The notes below the pieces were generated by a model. That model had not been told where the DNA came from, ran no database searches, and saw only the letters and a list, made by a program, of their open reading frames with translations. From Altererythrobacter sp. B11 (GTDB lineage: Bacteria > Pseudomonadota > Alphaproteobacteria > Sphingomonadales > Sphingomonadaceae): 64,000 nt of DNA. The DNA lies in assembly GCF_003569745.1 (NCBI RefSeq), contig NZ_AP018498.1:1054001-1118000 (forward strand), written 5' to 3'. Below are positions 8,746 to 18,425 of the stretch, one piece after another; within the stretch, counting starts at the first letter, position 1; each line of letters begins with the position of its first letter. The translations under genes and the position numbers were made by a program.

Positions 8746-9196
8746 GGCGGAGTTCGACCTGCCCCGCGGCAGTGCGGATCACGCGGGTGTGCAGCCGGGT
8801 GCTGTCGCTGCCCATTTGCCGGAACCAGTGGTCATAGGCGCCTTCCAGCACGGGCGGCAGCAGCTCACCCCAGTCCTGCAACTGGTCGCGCTCCGGCGGC
8901 GGCAGGCCGCGATGGATGATGTCGATCCCTTCGTCATCCAGTTCGAAGCCGACGCTGCCCCATTTGAGAGTCGCCCAGAATCCGTTGATGCGCTCTGCCA
9001 GCACGGCGAGTTCCGCCTCGTTCGCCACCGGCAACAGGCCGGCAAGGCGGCGGCCGATGGCGACCAGCAGGCCCCGGCACTGCTCGGCCGTGCCGCAGCC
9101 GGCAATTTCCTCGAGCATGAGGCGCCCAAGAATTGCCAGCGAACGCTCCTCGTCGGCGGCGGACCATGTGCTGGAAGTGATAGCAGAAACGAACAT
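8735..9196 (-). CDS. bcsD: Cellulose synthase subunit D
   Basis: A 153-residue soluble protein of the BcsD/AxCesD family, which in Komagataeibacter forms a periplasmic ring that helps align glucan chains into ribbons. Length, operon position between bcsC and bcsZ, and the overall pattern (N-terminal helix-rich part, GFWATLKWGSVGF, C-terminal VRTAAG-like strand) support the call. It lacks a signal peptide, as is usual for the family. It directly follows bcsC. Presence of bcsD indicates a type I cellulose operon. Confidence 0.82.
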   Translation of the reverse strand: MFVSAITSSTWSAADEERSLAILGRLMLEEIAGCGTAEQCRGLLVAIGRRLAGLLPVANEAELAVLAERINGFWATLKWGSVGFELDDEGIDIIHRGLPPPERDQLQDWGELLPPVLEGAYDHWFRQMGSDSTRLHTRVIRTAAGQVELRHGL

Positions 9197-12100
9197 CTAT
9201 CTGGTGGCTCCTATCTGCTGGCGAATGCCCAGCAAGGTCCGGAATTCATCGTAAACACCGAAGCTGTTGTATTGGAACTCGCCGCCGATGCGCGTGCGCG
9301 GGGACACTTCGTAATAGGCCGAGCCGTCCGCGGCGAGCGCGAAGCCGGTCTGGCTGATCGTGTCATACCGTGCGCGCACGTCAGAATTGATGACCTTCAG
9401 GGCATCCAGTGCGGCCTGCGCTCCCGCATCGGTTGGATAGAGCGCTTCGCCCGTCTGCTCGTAGCTCTGGAAGCCGGGCGAGAGGCCGGCGGTGATCTCC
9501 AGCGCATCGCGATCATAGGTGTAGCGGATGGGGAAGCTGACGCTGAGGAAGCTCTGCGGGCTGAAATAGCCGCCGTGGCCGAAGGTGAAGTAATTCTGGT
9601 TGTTGTCGAAGGCCTGGTAGTTGCCATTCACCCCGAGCGTCAGCTGCGAGCTGGCGTCGCGATAGGCGCGGAAATAGGCGCCGCCGTTGATCTGCACGCC
9701 TTCGTTGTTGCGCACGTTGCGGCCGGTGTAGCGGCCATAGCTGCCATCGGCATAGAAGCCGGTGCCGTCGCGGTCCCAGGAGAAGGAGATGCCGCCGCCA
9801 GTCCGCGTGACCGCACCCCATTCCGCTCCGGTCACCGGATCGGTAGTCCCCGCATAGGAGACGACGCTGTCGGTCACCGGGCGGCGCTCCGCCCAGATGC
9901 GCCCGGTGGCGTAGGGCGACAGGCGCGGCTTCACCGCGATCCCGCCGGCAAAGCGCGTGTTGCCGAAGCCGAGCGGCGTGGTGCCGGCGTCCAGCGAGAC
10001 GAGATTGCTTTCATAGCCGGCCGAGAGGGCGACGCCGCTGGCGTGCTGCGTGTCGGCGTCCACGAAGTCGGACGGCTGCTGATCGACGATGGCCTGGGCC
10101 TCGATCGTGGCGTTGCGGCCGAAGCGGGCGAGGCCCGAACCGCTTGGCCGCCCCGCGTCGATCACCACTGCCTGCGCCTGTGCCGAGACGCGGCCGCCGG
10201 CAAAGTCGGTGGAAAGCTGCGCCGTGGCGCCGATTTCCTGCAGTTCGCTGAGGCCCTCTTCGCCCGAACGGTTGCGGAAGGTGGTCTTGAAATCCATGCG
10301 CGGGCCGGTTTCGGCCGCGAGTTGCTGCAGATCCTGCTGGATCTGGTCGAGCACCGGATCGCCGGTGCGCCCGGCCATGCCACCCGGCGCCTGCCCGATG
10401 CCCGGCGCTGAGGGCGCCATGGCGCCGGCCATGCTCCCATAATTGCCATAGGCCGGTACGGCGGCGCTGCCATAGGCCGGAGCCGCGCCGGGAAGGGGCG
10501 CGCTCGCGGAAGTGAAGGGGCTGCCTGACGCCGGCATGGCGGCCGCACCATAAACGGGGGCGTCGCCATAGGCCGGCGCACGGCGCGCCAGATCGGGGTT
10601 GGTGCCCAGCGCGAAGGGATTGACCGAGGCCAGACCGCCCGCAGCGGGGGCGGGCATATGGCTGAACGGGTTGGCCGCGGGGAAGCCGCCGGCGGCGAGG
10701 CCGCTCTTCGCCAGATAGACCTCCCGCGCTCGTTCCAGCATCGCCCGGGCGCCGCGTTCGTCGCCGCTGGCGCGGCGGAAGCGGGCGCCGGCGAGATAGA
10801 CCTCATGCGCATCGGGGTGCGCGCGGATGGCCTTTTCCAGCGCCTGCTGCGCCAGCTGGCGATCCCCGGCGGCGGAGGCGGAATCGATGAGCCCGATCAG
10901 CGCGCCCTGGTCATCCGGCCTTTTCTGCAGCACCATCTGGAAGGTCTGCGAAGCCTGCAGCGACAGCCCGCCGGATTGATAGAGGCGGGCCAGCGCCGCG
11001 AGGATTTCCACATTGCCGGGCGCGCGGTTCCACGCCGACTGGAGCAGATCGAAGCTCTCCGCATAGCGGCCTGCCTCGCGCAGCTGGTCTGCCTGGACGG
11101 CAGTGATGGTTCCGTTCAGCCGTGCCACCATCTGTGCACCTTCTGGCGTATCGCCCACGGCTTCGTTCACCCGCTGCAGCGCGGACAGCGCAAAGGCTTC
11201 CTGCCCGGTCTGCGCCAGCACGCGAATGATCGGTTCGTAGCTTTCGGCATCGCCCGGATTGCGATCCAGCGCCTGCCGGGCGAAATCGCCGGCGCCTGCC
11301 GTATCGCCCAGCTCGTAGAGCGCGCTGGCAATCTCCGCCAGCGATCCGGCGCCGAGGCCGGGCGTGGCGGCGATCTGGCGAAGGCCGGCCACCGCCTGCT
11401 GCGTCTGCCCGCCGGCTGCAAGGTTGCGGGCGCGGTCCACGGCCGTATCGACCTGCAGCCCGGCGACAAATTCGGTCATTTCCGCGCTCGTCTGATCGCG
11501 CGGAATGCGGGCCATCATCTGCTGCGCCTCGCCCGGACGGCCGAGCCGGTCGAGCAGCAGGGCGGCAGCATAGAGCGGTTCGGCACCGCCCTTGAGGGCG
11601 AGGTTCTGGATCAGCGAATCCACTTCCGCCACCCGCCCGCGATCCATCAGGAAGCGGCCGTATTCATAGCGGATCCAGGGATCGGCCGGATCGGCCAGCA
11701 TGCCTTGCTGGAACAGCAGCTCAGCGCCGGATTCGTCGCCGTTCTGGCGCGCGGCAAGGGCCTGCTGGCGCAGCGCATTCACCTCGTAGCGGCGCCGGGC
11801 CTCCGCCGTCGTGCCGGCCTGCTGCGCGGCCTTCCGCGATACCGTGGCGGCATCTTGGTAGCGCCCCTGCTTTTCGTAAACCGCGGCCAGCAGATCGAGC
11901 GCGGGGGCGCTGTCCTGATATCCGGACCCAGCGAGCCGTTCGGCCATTTGCCGCGCGGAGTCGAGCTCGCCGCGATCGAAAGCGGCGCGCGCATCGCCCA
12001 GCGTGGCGAAGAAGTCGGCGGAGGCGAGCGCTTCCGCCCAGCGGCTGGCCGAACCGCGCTGGGAGGCGCGGCGCAGCAAGTCGCGCGCGTCGGCGAAGCG

Positions 12101-12604
12101 GTTCTGGCGCAGGCGTACGAGGCCTAGGCCGCCGAGGCTGTCCGCATCGTTCGGCGCGCGTGCGAGCGCGCTGTCGAAGGCGCGGGCCGCATCGGTGAGG
12201 CGGCCGGCTTCGAGCGCCTGGAAACCGGCGGCACGATCGCGGCCTGCCTGTTCGCTGGCTGTCGGGGCACGCGGAGCCTGCGGCTGTTCAGGGGCGGGCC
12301 GGCGCGGTGCAGCGGCAGGCGCGGGCGCATTGCCTTGCGGCGCCGGCTGCGGTGCGGGCGAGGGGGCCGGCGTGGGCGCGGGTGCAGGGCCGCGCAGGCC
12401 CCGGCGCGCCTCCACATTGTCGGGGTCGATTTCCAGCACGCGGCGATAGGTCTGGACCGCGCGGTCATGGCGGCCGCGCTCTTCCCAATAGCGCGCCTGT
12501 TCCAGCAGCGCGCTGACGCCGGTGGATTGCGCTGCAGCCGGCAGCGGGGCGGTAAGGGCCAGCGCCGCAGTGGAGCAGAGCGCGATCAGACAGAAGCGGC
12601 GCAT
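9197..12604 (-). CDS. bcsC: Cellulose export outer-membrane protein BcsC
   Basis: A 1135-residue periplasmic TPR scaffold with a C-terminal outer-membrane beta-barrel for glucan export. It has a signal peptide (MRRFCLIALCSTAALALTAP to AAAQ), a Pro/Ala-rich spacer at about 95-125, many TPR units up to about residue 640, a long Gly/Ala/Pro/Tyr-rich linker with repeated PAYG units (about 660-740), then the BcsC C-terminal barrel ending in aromatic strands. I chose the ATG at 12604 because AAGAGGG lies in front of it and the bcsAB stop is 1 bp upstream; another ATG at 12619 would overlap bcsAB. Confidence 0.93.
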   Translation of the reverse strand: MRRFCLIALCSTAALALTAPLPAAAQSTGVSALLEQARYWEERGRHDRAVQTYRRVLEIDPDNVEARRGLRGPAPAPTPAPSPAPQPAPQGNAPAPAAAPRRPAPEQPQAPRAPTASEQAGRDRAAGFQALEAGRLTDAARAFDSALARAPNDADSLGGLGLVRLRQNRFADARDLLRRASQRGSASRWAEALASADFFATLGDARAAFDRGELDSARQMAERLAGSGYQDSAPALDLLAAVYEKQGRYQDAATVSRKAAQQAGTTAEARRRYEVNALRQQALAARQNGDESGAELLFQQGMLADPADPWIRYEYGRFLMDRGRVAEVDSLIQNLALKGGAEPLYAAALLLDRLGRPGEAQQMMARIPRDQTSAEMTEFVAGLQVDTAVDRARNLAAGGQTQQAVAGLRQIAATPGLGAGSLAEIASALYELGDTAGAGDFARQALDRNPGDAESYEPIIRVLAQTGQEAFALSALQRVNEAVGDTPEGAQMVARLNGTITAVQADQLREAGRYAESFDLLQSAWNRAPGNVEILAALARLYQSGGLSLQASQTFQMVLQKRPDDQGALIGLIDSASAAGDRQLAQQALEKAIRAHPDAHEVYLAGARFRRASGDERGARAMLERAREVYLAKSGLAAGGFPAANPFSHMPAPAAGGLASVNPFALGTNPDLARRAPAYGDAPVYGAAAMPASGSPFTSASAPLPGAAPAYGSAAVPAYGNYGSMAGAMAPSAPGIGQAPGGMAGRTGDPVLDQIQQDLQQLAAETGPRMDFKTTFRNRSGEEGLSELQEIGATAQLSTDFAGGRVSAQAQAVVIDAGRPSGSGLARFGRNATIEAQAIVDQQPSDFVDADTQHASGVALSAGYESNLVSLDAGTTPLGFGNTRFAGGIAVKPRLSPYATGRIWAERRPVTDSVVSYAGTTDPVTGAEWGAVTRTGGGISFSWDRDGTGFYADGSYGRYTGRNVRNNEGVQINGGAYFRAYRDASSQLTLGVNGNYQAFDNNQNYFTFGHGGYFSPQSFLSVSFPIRYTYDRDALEITAGLSPGFQSYEQTGEALYPTDAGAQAALDALKVINSDVRARYDTISQTGFALAADGSAYYEVSPRTRIGGEFQYNSFGVYDEFRTLLGIRQQIGATR

Positions 12605-12605
12605 G

Positions 12606-15600
12606 TCAGCCCTCTTCATTCTGGAGGCGTTTGCGCTGCTGGCGCTGCAGCACGGCGTAGATCGGCCCGGCGACCAGCAGAGCGACGATCAGCCCGGCGA
12701 GGGCCAGCAACAGCGGGTGCCGGCTGAACCAGTGCCCGATGGAGACCCACCAAGGCAGTTCACCCACCCAGTAATCCGGCCCGACGACGAAGCTCGTCAT
12801 GCCGTCACCCCGCACGAGCGACAGGTCGCCCTGCACCCCGGCGATCACGTCCACGTCTTCAAGGTCGGTGATCATGCCCGGCAGCTCGTTGGTGTCGGTG
12901 GCGAGCACGGCCACCACGCTGCGATCGGAATCGAAGGGGGACTGGAAGCCCGCCATGCCGAGGAAGTGGTCGGTGCTGTACAGCACCTCGTTCACTGCGG
13001 TGGGTTCGTCACGGTCGCGATCGGAGAACAGGGCCATGCCCCGGTCGATTACGCCGCCTTCGCTGACCTGCAGCCGGTCCTGATCGAAACGCACCGGGGC
13101 GCCGTCAAACAGCTCGGAAGAGCCGGCAAGGCCGGCGGGGCCGATCACCAGTATGTCCTTCGCCCGCAGCCTTTCGGCATCCGCCTGGCGCATCACGTCG
13201 GCGCGGGTCACCGGCGTGCCGGTGGAATCGCCGAAGCGGCCCATGACCATGAGGAAGGCTTCCACCGTCCCCTGCCCGGCATTGCCCGGCAGGATCACTG
13301 CGGTTTCCGCAAGGTCAGGCTGGACCGTGAAGGGGTAGCCGCCGCCGACGAAGGTCGAAAGATCAGGCATCCGCATGGCGTGATAGGCGCCGCTGAGGTC
13401 GATCTCGCTGGTCGGCAGGATGCTCACGCGCACATTGTCCGGTACGCGGCCCTGGCAGCGCTGCATGTTCGCCAGGATCAGATTGTAATCGAAGATCAGC
13501 TGGTTCTGGCCGAACAGGTTATAGGAAGGGAGGATCAGATTCGCGGCAGAGGTGCGCGAGGTGGCGCCCGGATTGTCCCACCACTGGCCCCACCAGCTGG
13601 AAGAGAGCGGCAGCGTCTGCAGATATTGGTTGTTCACCGAGACATCGAGCCGCGAGGCGCGCTGATCGAGCCAGGTCGCGGTGGGATAGCGATAGCGCAA
13701 GTCCAGCCGCGCCCCGCTCTTGGGCCAGAAGAAGAGGTCCGGCGCGAGGCGGAACTCCGCCGTCAGCGGGCCCGGCGGCAGGCCCTGCCCCTGCAGAGCA
13801 TAGGCTTCGGTCAGCTGGCCGAGCGCGATCGGACGATCGGTGGGGAGCCAGCGCGGCGCGCCGTAATGGGCGAAGCCGGGGATGCGGATCCCGTCGAGCG
13901 AAGCCAGCCCGCCGCCGGCGAGGCCGGTCGCGAAGGGGAGGCCGGCCGCGGCCTGCTTCAGTTCCTGCGTATTGCGGCCCATGATGACCAGCAGCTGGCC
14001 ATAGGGATCGCGCGGATTGGCGCGCACGACCACTGACGGGCCGTCGATCGCCTGGTCGAGCCCGGCCACGCGGCGGTTCGGCGTCATGAAGACGATGGCG
14101 TTGCCGGCGGGCAGGCTGCCGAAGCTCACCGGGAAGCGGAAGCCGCGATAGCTGGCGAGGCTGCCGAACCACGAAGCCATGCTGGCGGCGGCTTCCAGCT
14201 CCGCATCGTCGGGCGTGCCGGCGAAAACGAAGGGCAGGTTGAGCGGCAGGACGCTGGCCTTTTCGAAGAACGGCCGCGGCAGCTTGGCCAGATCGGGCGG
14301 CAGCGCCAGCCGCTGCGCCTGCAGATCGAGGAAGGAGCGGGTGTTGCTGACATTGGCCCACAGCGAAGAATGGAACGGGTCCTCGCAATCGCGAGTGTAA
14401 TGGCCGAGAAAGCGCAGGTTCAGCCGGTTTTCACCCGGCAGGAACAGCGCCGGCTGCACATCCATCGTCACGGTCATGCCGTCGGACCCGCTACGCGCGA
14501 GGCGCACCGTGTCCACCGTTTCCCCGTTTACCAGGACGACCATCTGGCTCAGATCCTGCAGCAGCGAGGGCGAATAGGCGAAGGTCAGCGTGAAGCGTGC
14601 CTTCGTCACCACTTCGTTCTCGGCGATGCCGAAGGGAATGCCGATTTCGCCCCGCGTGCCCGCGAGCCGCACCGGCTGCTTCACGGCGAGATCCTTCAGC
14701 GTCATGCGCAGGCTGCGCGACGCGGATGGACCGGTCGCCCGGCTCGCTGTCGCCGCGGGCTGCGTGGGCTGTGCGAAGGCATCCTGCGGCGCAGCGAGCA
14801 CGCCCAGCGCGACGGCGAGAGCGATCGCTGCGGCCTTGGCAAGTGTGGCGGCGGGCGGGGCCTTCTTCCTGCCGACGATAAGCCGCAGGGTGGTGAAATC
14901 GACCTTCACGATATCTCCGAGAGAACGCAGGGTGGAGGTAGGGGGATAGGGCGCCTCGCGCTGCCAGGCGTCTGCCCGGCCCATCACCGCCCGCACCAGC
15001 TGGCGTGAAAGCAACTGGTCCAGCTCGCCGAAGCGCAGCCGGGTGAGATTCTTGTCCGTCCGCATGGTTTCCACCGGCACGGTCAGCGCCTCGTCCCCCA
15101 TCGGCAGCGATACGTCGGTGACTTCGCGGCCGGCGAGGTTGAAGCCGGCCGGCAGGCGCGCGGAGACGCCGCCCAGCGAGATGTCGACCGTGCGGCCTTC
15201 GACCACATGGCCATCATCGAAGTAGATCGTCACCGGCATGTCGGTGGGCACGCGGATGTGCTCGCGCACCTGGCGCTTCTCGCGAGCGACGGAAACTGCC
15301 GCCAGGAGGATAATCAGGCTGAAGGTCGCCCATGCCGTGTTGAGCGCCAGCGTGCTCAGCTGCACGGCGAAGATTTCAGGAAACAGCAGGTATTTGGCCA
15401 GACCGAACAGCAGGCCGAAGACCAGCAGCCCGATGGTGATCATATGCGGGCGCACCGTATCGAGATCGAAATAGGTGCGATCGAGCAGCCCGCCCTTGTC
15501 GGTCACGTTGAACTTGCCCTTGCGCGGCTGGAACCAGGTGAACACCGTCGGGCGCACGAGATGGAAGGCCAGGATCGTCTCGTATATCTCGCCCCAGAAG

Positions 15601-16928
15601 GGCCGCCGGTCGCCGCCCTGCAGCCGTTCGCTGGAGATCATCGAGATCACCAGATGCGGCAGGGCATAGGCGAAGATCATCAGCGCGGAGGCGTGGATGA
15701 TGTTCTGCCCGGCAATCAGATAGGCCAGCGGGGAGGTGAGGAACACGATCCGCGGCAGCGGAAACTGGAAGTGCAGCATCGCATTCAGGTAACAAAGGCG
15801 CTGCTGCCAGGTCAGGCCGGGGCCGCGCAGCGGATTATCGATGCGCAGGATCTGCGTCATCCCGCGCGCCCAGCGGATGCGCTGGCCGATGTGCAGCACC
15901 AGCCGTTCCGTGGCGAGGCCGGCGGAAAGGCGCGCATCGAGATAGGCGGTGTTCCACCCCATGCGCTGCAGCTTCAGCGCCGTGTGGGCATCCTCCGTCA
16001 CGGTTTCGCCCGCAAAGCCGTTGGTCTGCATCAGCGCCTCGCGGCGGATGATCGCGCAGGAGCCGCAGAAGAAGGTGGCGTTCCACAGGTCGTTGCCGCG
16101 CTGCACAGGGCCGTAGAACAGGTCCCCTTCCCCGGGCAGGTCTTCCGCCGTGCTGAGATTGCGCTGCACCGGATCGGGCGAATAGAAATGGTGCGGCGTC
16201 TGCATCAGCGCCAGCCGCGGGTCGCGCTGGAACCAGCCTACGCTCAGCTGCAGGAAGGCGCGGGTGGGAACGTGGTCGCAATCGAAGATCGCGATCAATT
16301 CGCCGTCCGTCTTCTTCATCGCGGCGTTGAGATTGCCCGCCTTGGCATGAAGATTGTCGCTGCGTGTCAGATAGCCGCAGCCCGCCTGCTTGGCGAACAG
16401 GCGGAACTCGTCGCGCCGACCGTCGTCCAGAATGAACACCCGGAACCGATCGGCGGGATAATCCATGTCCATGGCGGCGAAGACCGTGTGCTTCACGATC
16501 TCCAGGCTCTCGTTGTAAGTCGGGATGAACACGTCGACCATCGGCCACTGGTCGGGTTCGCCCATCACCTCCACCACCTTGCGCTCCAGCGGCCAGATGG
16601 TCTGGAGGAAGCCGAGCCCCATGATGACCCAGGCGTAGAGTTCAGCCAGATAGAGCCCGCCGCCCAGCAGCAGTTCAGGCAGGGTGTTGAATTCCAGCGT
16701 CTGTGTGGTGCGCCAGACGATGTAGCGCGTGGACACGAGCATGGCGACGGCGGCCAGCACGATGGTCGCCCGGCGGCCCTTCGCCTGCGCCAGGATAACT
16801 GCCGCGATGATCACGGCGGCGGCGAATGTCCACTGCTCGACCAGATCGAGCGGCACGAAGATCACCAGCGCGGCGAGAAAGGCGAGCGCAATGGCGGCGG
16901 GAAACCGGAGCAGGCGGGAAAGAGGCAT
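12606..16928 (-). CDS. bcsAB: Fused cellulose synthase BcsA-BcsB
   Basis: A single 1440-residue polypeptide joins the catalytic and periplasmic subunits. BcsA part: membrane helices, then a GT2 domain with DDG (168-170), DCD (216-218), TED (311-313) and QRIRW (349-353), then more helices and a PilZ c-di-GMP site (R555-x3-R559 and DISLGG at 582-587). BcsB part: begins after a second signal-like hydrophobic segment (about 690-720, ending AFAQ), then carbohydrate-binding/flavodoxin-like repeats and a C-terminal membrane anchor. The ATG at 16928 has AAGGAC 8 nt upstream and follows the bcsQ stop by about 20 bp. A similar fusion (AcsAB) is known in Komagataeibacter. Confidence 0.95.
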   Translation of the reverse strand: MPLSRLLRFPAAIALAFLAALVIFVPLDLVEQWTFAAAVIIAAVILAQAKGRRATIVLAAVAMLVSTRYIVWRTTQTLEFNTLPELLLGGGLYLAELYAWVIMGLGFLQTIWPLERKVVEVMGEPDQWPMVDVFIPTYNESLEIVKHTVFAAMDMDYPADRFRVFILDDGRRDEFRLFAKQAGCGYLTRSDNLHAKAGNLNAAMKKTDGELIAIFDCDHVPTRAFLQLSVGWFQRDPRLALMQTPHHFYSPDPVQRNLSTAEDLPGEGDLFYGPVQRGNDLWNATFFCGSCAIIRREALMQTNGFAGETVTEDAHTALKLQRMGWNTAYLDARLSAGLATERLVLHIGQRIRWARGMTQILRIDNPLRGPGLTWQQRLCYLNAMLHFQFPLPRIVFLTSPLAYLIAGQNIIHASALMIFAYALPHLVISMISSERLQGGDRRPFWGEIYETILAFHLVRPTVFTWFQPRKGKFNVTDKGGLLDRTYFDLDTVRPHMITIGLLVFGLLFGLAKYLLFPEIFAVQLSTLALNTAWATFSLIILLAAVSVAREKRQVREHIRVPTDMPVTIYFDDGHVVEGRTVDISLGGVSARLPAGFNLAGREVTDVSLPMGDEALTVPVETMRTDKNLTRLRFGELDQLLSRQLVRAVMGRADAWQREAPYPPTSTLRSLGDIVKVDFTTLRLIVGRKKAPPAATLAKAAAIALAVALGVLAAPQDAFAQPTQPAATASRATGPSASRSLRMTLKDLAVKQPVRLAGTRGEIGIPFGIAENEVVTKARFTLTFAYSPSLLQDLSQMVVLVNGETVDTVRLARSGSDGMTVTMDVQPALFLPGENRLNLRFLGHYTRDCEDPFHSSLWANVSNTRSFLDLQAQRLALPPDLAKLPRPFFEKASVLPLNLPFVFAGTPDDAELEAAASMASWFGSLASYRGFRFPVSFGSLPAGNAIVFMTPNRRVAGLDQAIDGPSVVVRANPRDPYGQLLVIMGRNTQELKQAAAGLPFATGLAGGGLASLDGIRIPGFAHYGAPRWLPTDRPIALGQLTEAYALQGQGLPPGPLTAEFRLAPDLFFWPKSGARLDLRYRYPTATWLDQRASRLDVSVNNQYLQTLPLSSSWWGQWWDNPGATSRTSAANLILPSYNLFGQNQLIFDYNLILANMQRCQGRVPDNVRVSILPTSEIDLSGAYHAMRMPDLSTFVGGGYPFTVQPDLAETAVILPGNAGQGTVEAFLMVMGRFGDSTGTPVTRADVMRQADAERLRAKDILVIGPAGLAGSSELFDGAPVRFDQDRLQVSEGGVIDRGMALFSDRDRDEPTAVNEVLYSTDHFLGMAGFQSPFDSDRSVVAVLATDTNELPGMITDLEDVDVIAGVQGDLSLVRGDGMTSFVVGPDYWVGELPWWVSIGHWFSRHPLLLALAGLIVALLVAGPIYAVLQRQQRKRLQNEEG

Positions 16929-16947
16929 GAAGCGGTGTCCTTGTCGC

Positions 16948-17697
16948 TCAACCGGCGCGCTGCGCGGTGTGGCCGTCCATGCCTGCCGCCCCGTCCAGCT
17001 CCACGATGGGGGCATCGCAACGGGCGAGCACCGCATCGGCGAGCGCTTCGAGATCCGGAAGGACCACGCTTTGCGGTGCCGACTTTGCGAGCGTCTCGAA
17101 CGTCGCGAGCGCTTCCGGCACGGCCTCGTCGCGCCGCACGGTGGCGATCAGCTGATCGCCGAAGACTTCCCGGATGAAGCGGTGCGTGTGGCGGGATAGC
17201 TTGCGCCGGTCCTCCAGCTGGTTGAGCACCAGCGCGGTCTTCTCCATCTTCGAGACCGGAACCTCCCGGGCCAGCCGCGTGAGACTGGCAAGCGATGCGG
17301 GCTCGGGGAGCAGGGCCGAAAGATGCAGATCGGCATCCGGCAGGAGCAGGTCGAACAGCGCCCGATCGCCAGCGGCAATGTCGACGATCACCACCTCATT
17401 TGCACTGCCGTTGCAAAGCTCTTGCACGGCCGCCGCAGTGTCGGCCGGGTCGCGCTGCTCGTCATAGCCGTCGATCAGGTTGACGTCGGCGATAGCCAGC
17501 GGTTCGCGGGTGGCTGTAAGGAAGCCGGGCAGGAACTGGTTCGGCAGCAGCCCGAAATGGAGCTTGAGCGAATCCTGCCCGGTCAAATCCACAGCGGTGA
17601 CGCGGCGGCCCCGGCGTGCGGCGCCCAGCGCCAGCTGCGCGGCAAGGAAGGTCGTCCCGACGCCGCCCTTGGCAGCATGACAGAGAATGACGGTCAT
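16948..17697 (-). CDS. bcsQ: ParA/MinD-type ATPase of cellulose operon (BcsQ)
   Basis: A 249-residue P-loop ATPase with a deviant Walker A (KGGVGTT, residues about 9-15) at the N terminus and a VVIDIAAGD switch segment, characteristic of the BcsQ/YhjQ branch of ParA-like proteins. In enterobacteria BcsQ is needed for assembly or polar positioning of the synthase. Its ATG overlaps the end of the preceding BcsR/P-like gene (ATGA), and bcsAB follows. The start ATG is supported by this coupling. Confidence 0.9.
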   Translation of the reverse strand: MTVILCHAAKGGVGTTFLAAQLALGAARRGRRVTAVDLTGQDSLKLHFGLLPNQFLPGFLTATREPLAIADVNLIDGYDEQRDPADTAAAVQELCNGSANEVVIVDIAAGDRALFDLLLPDADLHLSALLPEPASLASLTRLAREVPVSKMEKTALVLNQLEDRRKLSRHTHRFIREVFGDQLIATVRRDEAVPEALATFETLAKSAPQSVVLPDLEALADAVLARCDAPIVELDGAAGMDGHTAQRAG

Positions 17698-18083
17698 CCG
17701 CGCTCTCCCCCCAGCCGATTGAAGAAGGAACGAAGGTCGACCACCTCCGTCTGCCCGCCTTTCGCCGCGCTATCGTCAGCCGGTTCCGCTTCGGGCGCGG
17801 GTTGCGACCCGTAGGCGGACAGCAGTGAAGACAATTGCTGCTCCAGCGGGTGGCCTTCGGGCACCGGCACGCTTGCCGGTGCGGCTTCGGCCGCCACCGC
17901 CTTCGCGAATTCCGCCTCGCGCTGCTCAACGCGCGAGAGCTTGCGCTCCACGATCCGGGGATCGTTCAGCAAAGCTTCGAAGATCGGCCACAGCTCCAGA
18001 TCCGCATAGCGGTCAGGAAACTCCCGATAGTGAATTTCCTGGCGGTTGAGCTTCTGCAGCAAGGCGCTGGCGTCTGATCGCAT
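17694..18083 (-). CDS. BcsR/BcsP-like accessory protein, first gene of cellulose operon
   Basis: A 129-residue soluble protein. The N-terminal 35 residues (LLQKLNRQEIHYREF, then LELWPIFEALL) resemble the short BcsR family, which binds BcsQ in enterobacteria. A charged, Pro/Ala/Glu-rich linker follows, and the C terminus VVDLRSFFNRLGG matches the short hydrophobic tail motif seen in BcsP/BcsO-type proteins. It is coupled to bcsQ by an ATGA overlap, as expected for a BcsR-BcsQ pair. The name is by pattern and position only; similarity is weak. Confidence 0.6.
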   Translation of the reverse strand: MRSDASALLQKLNRQEIHYREFPDRYADLELWPIFEALLNDPRIVERKLSRVEQREAEFAKAVAAEAAPASVPVPEGHPLEQQLSSLLSAYGSQPAPEAEPADDSAAKGGQTEVVDLRSFFNRLGGERG

Positions 18084-18425
18084 AGGTCCGAATTCCTTCA
18101 GTCCTGCAGATCGCTAGGCGGCTTTGGTTAAGAAGCCGTTGAATAATCCGCACGCCATGACGCGGACGCGGAGCGATCACTCTGAAATGCAAGGCAATCC
18201 GCGGATGGCATACTTCCTGTGGCGGGAATGGACCTGTCGGTTTCCCTCGCGCTCTGCCACGGTTGCAGGACGTAGCGGGCAATTCCGGCCACCATCCGCG
18301 TATAAACGACCCGGCGGTGCGAATTTCCTGCCCGCCGGGCATTGGCGCGGGGGCGAGAATAGGCAAGGGTGGATCGGGCCGGCTGACTGGCCGCGCACGC
18401 CTGATCTGCCAGCCGGAGCGACATC
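18084..18425. other. 342-bp divergent intergenic region between bcs and mrp operons
   Basis: It must contain both operon promoters, but I cannot assign clear -35/-10 boxes. An inverted repeat CCCGGCGG (18310-18317) and CCGCCGGG (18332-18339) could form a hairpin in the mrp leader. A GGAG ribosome site at 18415-18418 precedes the TTG start of mrpA. AAGGA precedes the bcsR/P-like ATG. No credible short gene was seen. Confidence 0.5.

Noticed and set aside
15207-17177. 656-codon plus-strand frame opposite bcsAB
   Set aside because: Opposite the glycosyltransferase domain with intact catalytic motifs; the composition is shadow-like.
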